A stretch of 64,000 bases of DNA from Lachnospiraceae bacterium Zagget2 (GTDB taxonomy: Bacteria; Bacillota; Clostridia; Lachnospirales; Lachnospiraceae), in assembly GCA_001941045.1 (NCBI GenBank), contig MSHD01000007.1, forward strand, positions 23,450 to 87,449, given 5' to 3'. Positions 61,020 to 64,000 of this stretch are shown piece by piece. Below the pieces are notes generated by a model. That model worked only from the letters and a program-made list of their open reading frames with translations. It was not told where the DNA came from and ran no database searches. Every line of letters starts with the position of its first letter. The first letter of the stretch is position 1. Made by a program: the position numbers and the translations under genes.

Positions 61020-62966
61020 TTGGCAGAATTAAGTGGATTATCAGTTGATGGGCTAACCGTGGAATGTACTGACGGTACATGGTCGGCAAATGTGAACAGT
61101 ATCACAGGAAGTGTGACAGGAGAAGACGGAACATGTAGCAATTCGAGCACCACGGGTACTCTGGTTTTCACAAATAACAGCGGCGCAGATAAACTTTTAA
61201 CGTTTGATTACGATATAACTCTGAACGATGGCTCATGTTTCATTGGAAGCGGATCCACATCATCGGATACGGAGACGGAAGAAGAAACAGAAAATACAGA
61301 AGAAGATACCGACACCAGTGAAGAGGATACGGAAGAAACCGAAGAAGACACCAGCGTAAGCATGGATGGGAGCGGTTCATATAGCGTGACTTTGGCAGAT
61401 GGTGGAACTCTACAGATTGTTATTACATCAGGTGCCGGATCAGCTTATACAACGACTATTTCCCTGACGAATATAAGCCTGATAAGCGATACATATGTCA
61501 CGGTGACATTCCTTGCTCCTGAAAACGGGAGTTACACGGTGGATGGTGTGGAAATCACGGAAGATGTAACCATCACGCGCCATAGCAGCGAAGCATTTAT
61601 CGTTGAAGCAAAGGTGACGACAAAAGGGTATAAATTCAGCGACTGGCATAATACGGAGAGCGATACCTCGGTGAGTATTAACCTGTCGGGAAATCTGCAT
61701 TTTGACAGTGATGTAACGATAGCAGCCTTATTTGTAGAAAAAGATATTCCGCTATTCAGCACGGCAGGATCCATATTTCGAGACCTGAATGCGGCTGTAG
61801 ACTATGCAGTGGAAAACGCCACGACAATCATCCAGCTTATCAGCTCTGGAACACTCCTATCCGATAGCGTTGTACCCGAAGACATTTGCCTGTCTATTCC
61901 GATGGATGCGAACATGGAAACATATACTACTGAGTGTAGTATTGTATCGAGTTCTGCGCTTGAAGCGGGAACGTCTTATATGACACTCATAGTGCCTGAA
62001 GATGTAACACTTACAGTATACGGCACCGTTGCTGTAAACGGGCGGCAGCAGTCGGGGCTAATCGTATATACCGGATGGCTATACGGAGATTATGGCGCAC
62101 TGGAAGTCAACGGGACAGTGGAGATCTACGGAATCCTTGCAGCATGGGGATATGTGTACGGTGATGGCGCGGTAATCGCAAAGGACGGCGCTACAGTCTA
62201 TCAGATGTTCGGCGCGAAAGGATGGCGTGGGGGTAGTGCAACGTCCACCGCACTCGGAAGCGTTTTTCCAATCAATGATTTCGGCCTGGTAAATATTGCA
62301 TGTAAAAGCGTGTATGAATACGGCTCTATTCTTAATACACAAATGGCAGTATATGCCGGGTCGGCCACATATCACGCTACTGGTATGGTTGCCCTCGGTA
62401 CAGAAGAAGACGGTGGGATGTTCATACTGTCCGAAGGTGCTTCCATAACCATAGATTCCAACTGGAAAACCGCACAAGTGACTATTTCCGGCAATGCCGT
62501 GCTGGCGTATTTGACTGTTAAAGTCGCGGGAGTATCAATCACTTCGTCTGATTATATATTGCCAATCCCCGAAGGGTGGCACATAACCATAGAACAGGGA
62601 GCAGCAGTAGAAGTTCAATATAGCTGTAAATTGCAGCCTGGGTCTTCTCTGACTGTTGCTGAGGGCGGAATGCTTACAATCGCGGAAGGTGCTATTACCG
62701 GAATATGGGGTGCAGAATATGACAGCCGATACAATGCCATGCTTACAACAAGCGAGTTGCCTGCCGCTATCCTTACAGTAAATGGAACGCTCGTCAATAA
62801 CGGTGTCTTGTGCACCAGTGACCCCGACGTCGGGAATATTGTGAGCGATGTGTATAAAGTATCAGCAAATGGAGAAACAACGGAAATCGGGGAATTGATG
62901 CGTTCCGGATCTGCCACATCAGCGACGGCTGTCACTTTCTATAATGTAGATTTTGAGGAGGCGTAA
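61020..62966 (+). CDS. Large beta-rich adhesin-like tail protein
   Basis: 648 residues, TTG start 61020 after GGAGGTGAG. An N-terminal beta domain is followed by a highly acidic Glu/Thr/Asp linker (about 82-118, TETEEETENTEEDTDTSEED), an InlB-like B-repeat (about 160-240; GYKFSDWHNTESDTSVSI) and a long right-handed helix-like region (GTVAVNGRQQSG, GALEVNGTVEIYG, GSSLTVAEGGMLTIAEG). Surface or receptor binding is likely. Confidence 0.7.
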   Translation: MAELSGLSVDGLTVECTDGTWSANVNSITGSVTGEDGTCSNSSTTGTLVFTNNSGADKLLTFDYDITLNDGSCFIGSGSTSSDTETEEETENTEEDTDTSEEDTEETEEDTSVSMDGSGSYSVTLADGGTLQIVITSGAGSAYTTTISLTNISLISDTYVTVTFLAPENGSYTVDGVEITEDVTITRHSSEAFIVEAKVTTKGYKFSDWHNTESDTSVSINLSGNLHFDSDVTIAALFVEKDIPLFSTAGSIFRDLNAAVDYAVENATTIIQLISSGTLLSDSVVPEDICLSIPMDANMETYTTECSIVSSSALEAGTSYMTLIVPEDVTLTVYGTVAVNGRQQSGLIVYTGWLYGDYGALEVNGTVEIYGILAAWGYVYGDGAVIAKDGATVYQMFGAKGWRGGSATSTALGSVFPINDFGLVNIACKSVYEYGSILNTQMAVYAGSATYHATGMVALGTEEDGGMFILSEGASITIDSNWKTAQVTISGNAVLAYLTVKVAGVSITSSDYILPIPEGWHITIEQGAAVEVQYSCKLQPGSSLTVAEGGMLTIAEGAITGIWGAEYDSRYNAMLTTSELPAAILTVNGTLVNNGVLCTSDPDVGNIVSDVYKVSANGETTEIGELMRSGSATSATAVTFYNVDFEEA

Positions 62967-63536
62967 ATGAACATACAGTTTTTAACTGCGGAAGACGCGT
63001 TTGCGGAGATAGCGCGGTTGGAAAAGGAGCGCGAAGAAGGCATAATCGTTAATATTGCAGAAAAGATGTGGTGCGGCTGCGGTGCGGGCGATGCCTACCA
63101 TGAAAAGGTGCGTGCGGAATATGGCGCGCCGGTATTCCATGGTGTTTATCGTCCGGAGATGACAGATATTATCTTTTCGGGCGACCTGTGTATCGCGGAA
63201 GTATCCCGCAAACCAAAGATGACAGGCCATCAGGTGTTCCGCGCGGCATGGGAATATCTGACCGATCGAGGCGTGCCCGTGAACATCCAGGGCAGTGATT
63301 TTATTCTGTTTGATTTGAGTATGGAGCAGCCGCTCAAAATCGGCTCTTACGGCGCCGCGTGGACAGACAACAAGATGTTCGAGACAACCATCCATTTTTC
63401 CATCAATACTGACCGCGACATTATCGAAAGAATACGGTGGGACAGGCCGGAGATGAGGCGCGGCGAGCTGGGGAGCTATGGAGTCACAGCGGAGGAATTG
63501 TGGGAGGCTGTGAAAAGTGCGCTCTGCGGAGCGTGA
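62967..63536 (+). CDS. Phage protein of unknown function
   Basis: 189 residues, starting directly after the adhesin stop. WCGCGAGDAYHEKV near the N-terminus and FETTIHFSINTDRDIIERIR near the C-terminus are distinctive, but I do not recognise the family. The second segment faintly recalls lipoate/biotin ligase-like folds; this is not enough for a call. Confidence 0.6.
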   Translation: MNIQFLTAEDAFAEIARLEKEREEGIIVNIAEKMWCGCGAGDAYHEKVRAEYGAPVFHGVYRPEMTDIIFSGDLCIAEVSRKPKMTGHQVFRAAWEYLTDRGVPVNIQGSDFILFDLSMEQPLKIGSYGAAWTDNKMFETTIHFSINTDRDIIERIRWDRPEMRRGELGSYGVTAEELWEAVKSALCGA

Positions 63537-63565
63537 GATGGTTGAACAGCACTATGGAGGCTGAG

Positions 63566-63591
63566 GCCGACCGGGAAACCGGCCGGCTTTT
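63566..63591 (+). terminator. Terminator before the holin-region gene
   Basis: A 9-bp stem with one mismatch (GCCGACCGG / CCGGCCGGC) on a GAAA loop, followed by TTTTA. Confidence 0.75.
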
Positions 63592-63622
63592 ATCATGCAC
63601 TGGAAGGAGGTGAGTGACAGCG

Positions 63623-64000
63623 ATGGATAAGATAGCAGACCTGATAACGGTAGAAAGCATCCTGCAATGGATTCTCATTCTGCTGATCGTCGGCTATTTC
63701 GTCTATAAGGAGTGGCCGGATTTAAAACAGAGAATCACGTCCGGCGTCAAGAAAGAGCAGGCGGAAGAGTCGCAGGCGGCGAGTGTCAATGAGCGTCTCA
63801 CGAAGATCGAGGAGCGGCTTGACGCTATAGACGGAAAGCTGAACAGCGATTACACCAGCCTCCGTAATCTGGAGAATGAGGAGGCGAGGGACAGAAAGAT
63901 GTTCAAGGATAGTCTGGAAGAGCGCGAGATCATCATGCGGGCGCTGCTCGGAGTGATCGGCGGCCTGCAGGAGCTGGGCGCCAATGGGCCAACGAAAGAG
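63623..64000 (+). CDS. XhlA/holin-associated membrane protein (cut by window edge)
   Basis: At least 126 residues; ATG 63623 (a GTG at 63614 is also possible behind AAGGAGG). One N-terminal membrane helix (ILQWILILLIVGYFVY) then a long charged coiled coil (VNERLTKIEERLDAIDGKL). Haemolysin XhlA-like and similar proteins anchor lysis enzymes or cooperate with holins. It has no stop within the window. Confidence 0.7.
   Translation, partial: MDKIADLITVESILQWILILLIVGYFVYKEWPDLKQRITSGVKKEQAEESQAASVNERLTKIEERLDAIDGKLNSDYTSLRNLENEEARDRKMFKDSLEEREIIMRALLGVIGGLQELGANGPTKE

Larger units (their letters stand above)
27200..64000. mobile_element. Siphovirus-type prophage, left and central part (right end outside window)
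   Basis: Starts near the 3' side of a leftward tyrosine integrase and continues through lysogeny, early replication, packaging, head, tail and lysis genes to the window edge. The terminase, portal, gp7-like, scaffold, connector, tail-tube and Dit genes follow classic Gram-positive siphovirus order. No inactivating change was seen in structural genes. The exact left attachment core cannot be fixed without the right end. Confidence 0.92.

Noticed and set aside
57540-62966. Diversity-generating retroelement target in the tail proteins
   Set aside because: No reverse transcriptase or template/variable repeat pair was seen in the window.

Overview
The window looks like a chromosome segment of a gut-type Clostridia bacterium, most likely Lachnospiraceae. 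The best taxonomic clue is the conserved run of a TIGR04086 membrane protein, the six-cysteine SCIFF peptide, its radical-SAM maturase and a fused SecDF. Most genes have strong AGGAGG-type ribosome sites, and GC content is near 50%, higher in the housekeeping block. No rRNA and no canonical tRNA are present.

Layout. (1) 1-2006: the right-hand end of an integrative element, with a KilA-N protein tail and a large serine recombinase. (2) 2063-8472: two MgtA/MgtB-type magnesium P-type ATPases transcribed leftward around an orphan OmpR/PhoB-type DNA-binding protein with a degenerate receiver. A 49-residue membrane protein follows the first ATPase. GCAAG direct repeats 11 bp apart lie in front of both ATPase genes. 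(3) 8503-15759: a patchwork of small intact cargo genes (Phd-Doc toxin-antitoxin, PPOX protein, HxlR regulator, MutM glycosylase, AraC regulator, MFS transporter, PHP phosphatase) mixed with decayed fragments (sigma factor, flavin reductase, aminotransferase, RhuM). This looks like an old mobile-element graveyard. (4) 15795-26921: core genes, including a ferredoxin-thioredoxin-reductase-like protein, an AI-2E family exporter, pyrBI, leuCD with a CorC-type protein, the SCIFF locus and secDF.

(5) 27200-64000: the left and central part of a siphovirus-type prophage inserted after the secDF terminator; its right end lies beyond the window. From left to right it has a leftward lysogeny module (tyrosine integrase, extended PemK/MazF-like protein, ImmA peptidase, a tiny type I toxin with an antisense RNA, XRE repressor). 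A divergent Cro-like gene opens the rightward early operon. Early genes include a membrane-anchored SleB-like hydrolase, an SbcC/RecF-like ATPase, a Sak4-like ATPase, DUF669, a helicase, a PriCT-2/RepA-like replication protein, a repeat-rich putative origin and RusA. A late regulator and a late promoter with a structured leader follow. Packaging and head genes come next, including a head protein fused to an ADP-ribosyltransferase. Tail genes include a chaperone with a predicted -1 frameshift. Host-contact proteins, a CHAP endolysin and a cut-off holin-associated membrane protein end the window.

The items most worth a second look are the type I toxin/antisense RNA pair at 30041-30330, a gene-free stretch with two tRNA-like cloverleaves at 32965-33412, the ADP-ribosyltransferase cassette with two small following genes at 47550-48572, the iteron-like repeats at 41021-41340, the shared direct repeats in front of the two magnesium ATPases, and the promoter-terminator-hairpin leader before the terminase genes. 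All functional calls come from reading the sequence and recognising families; no searches were run.
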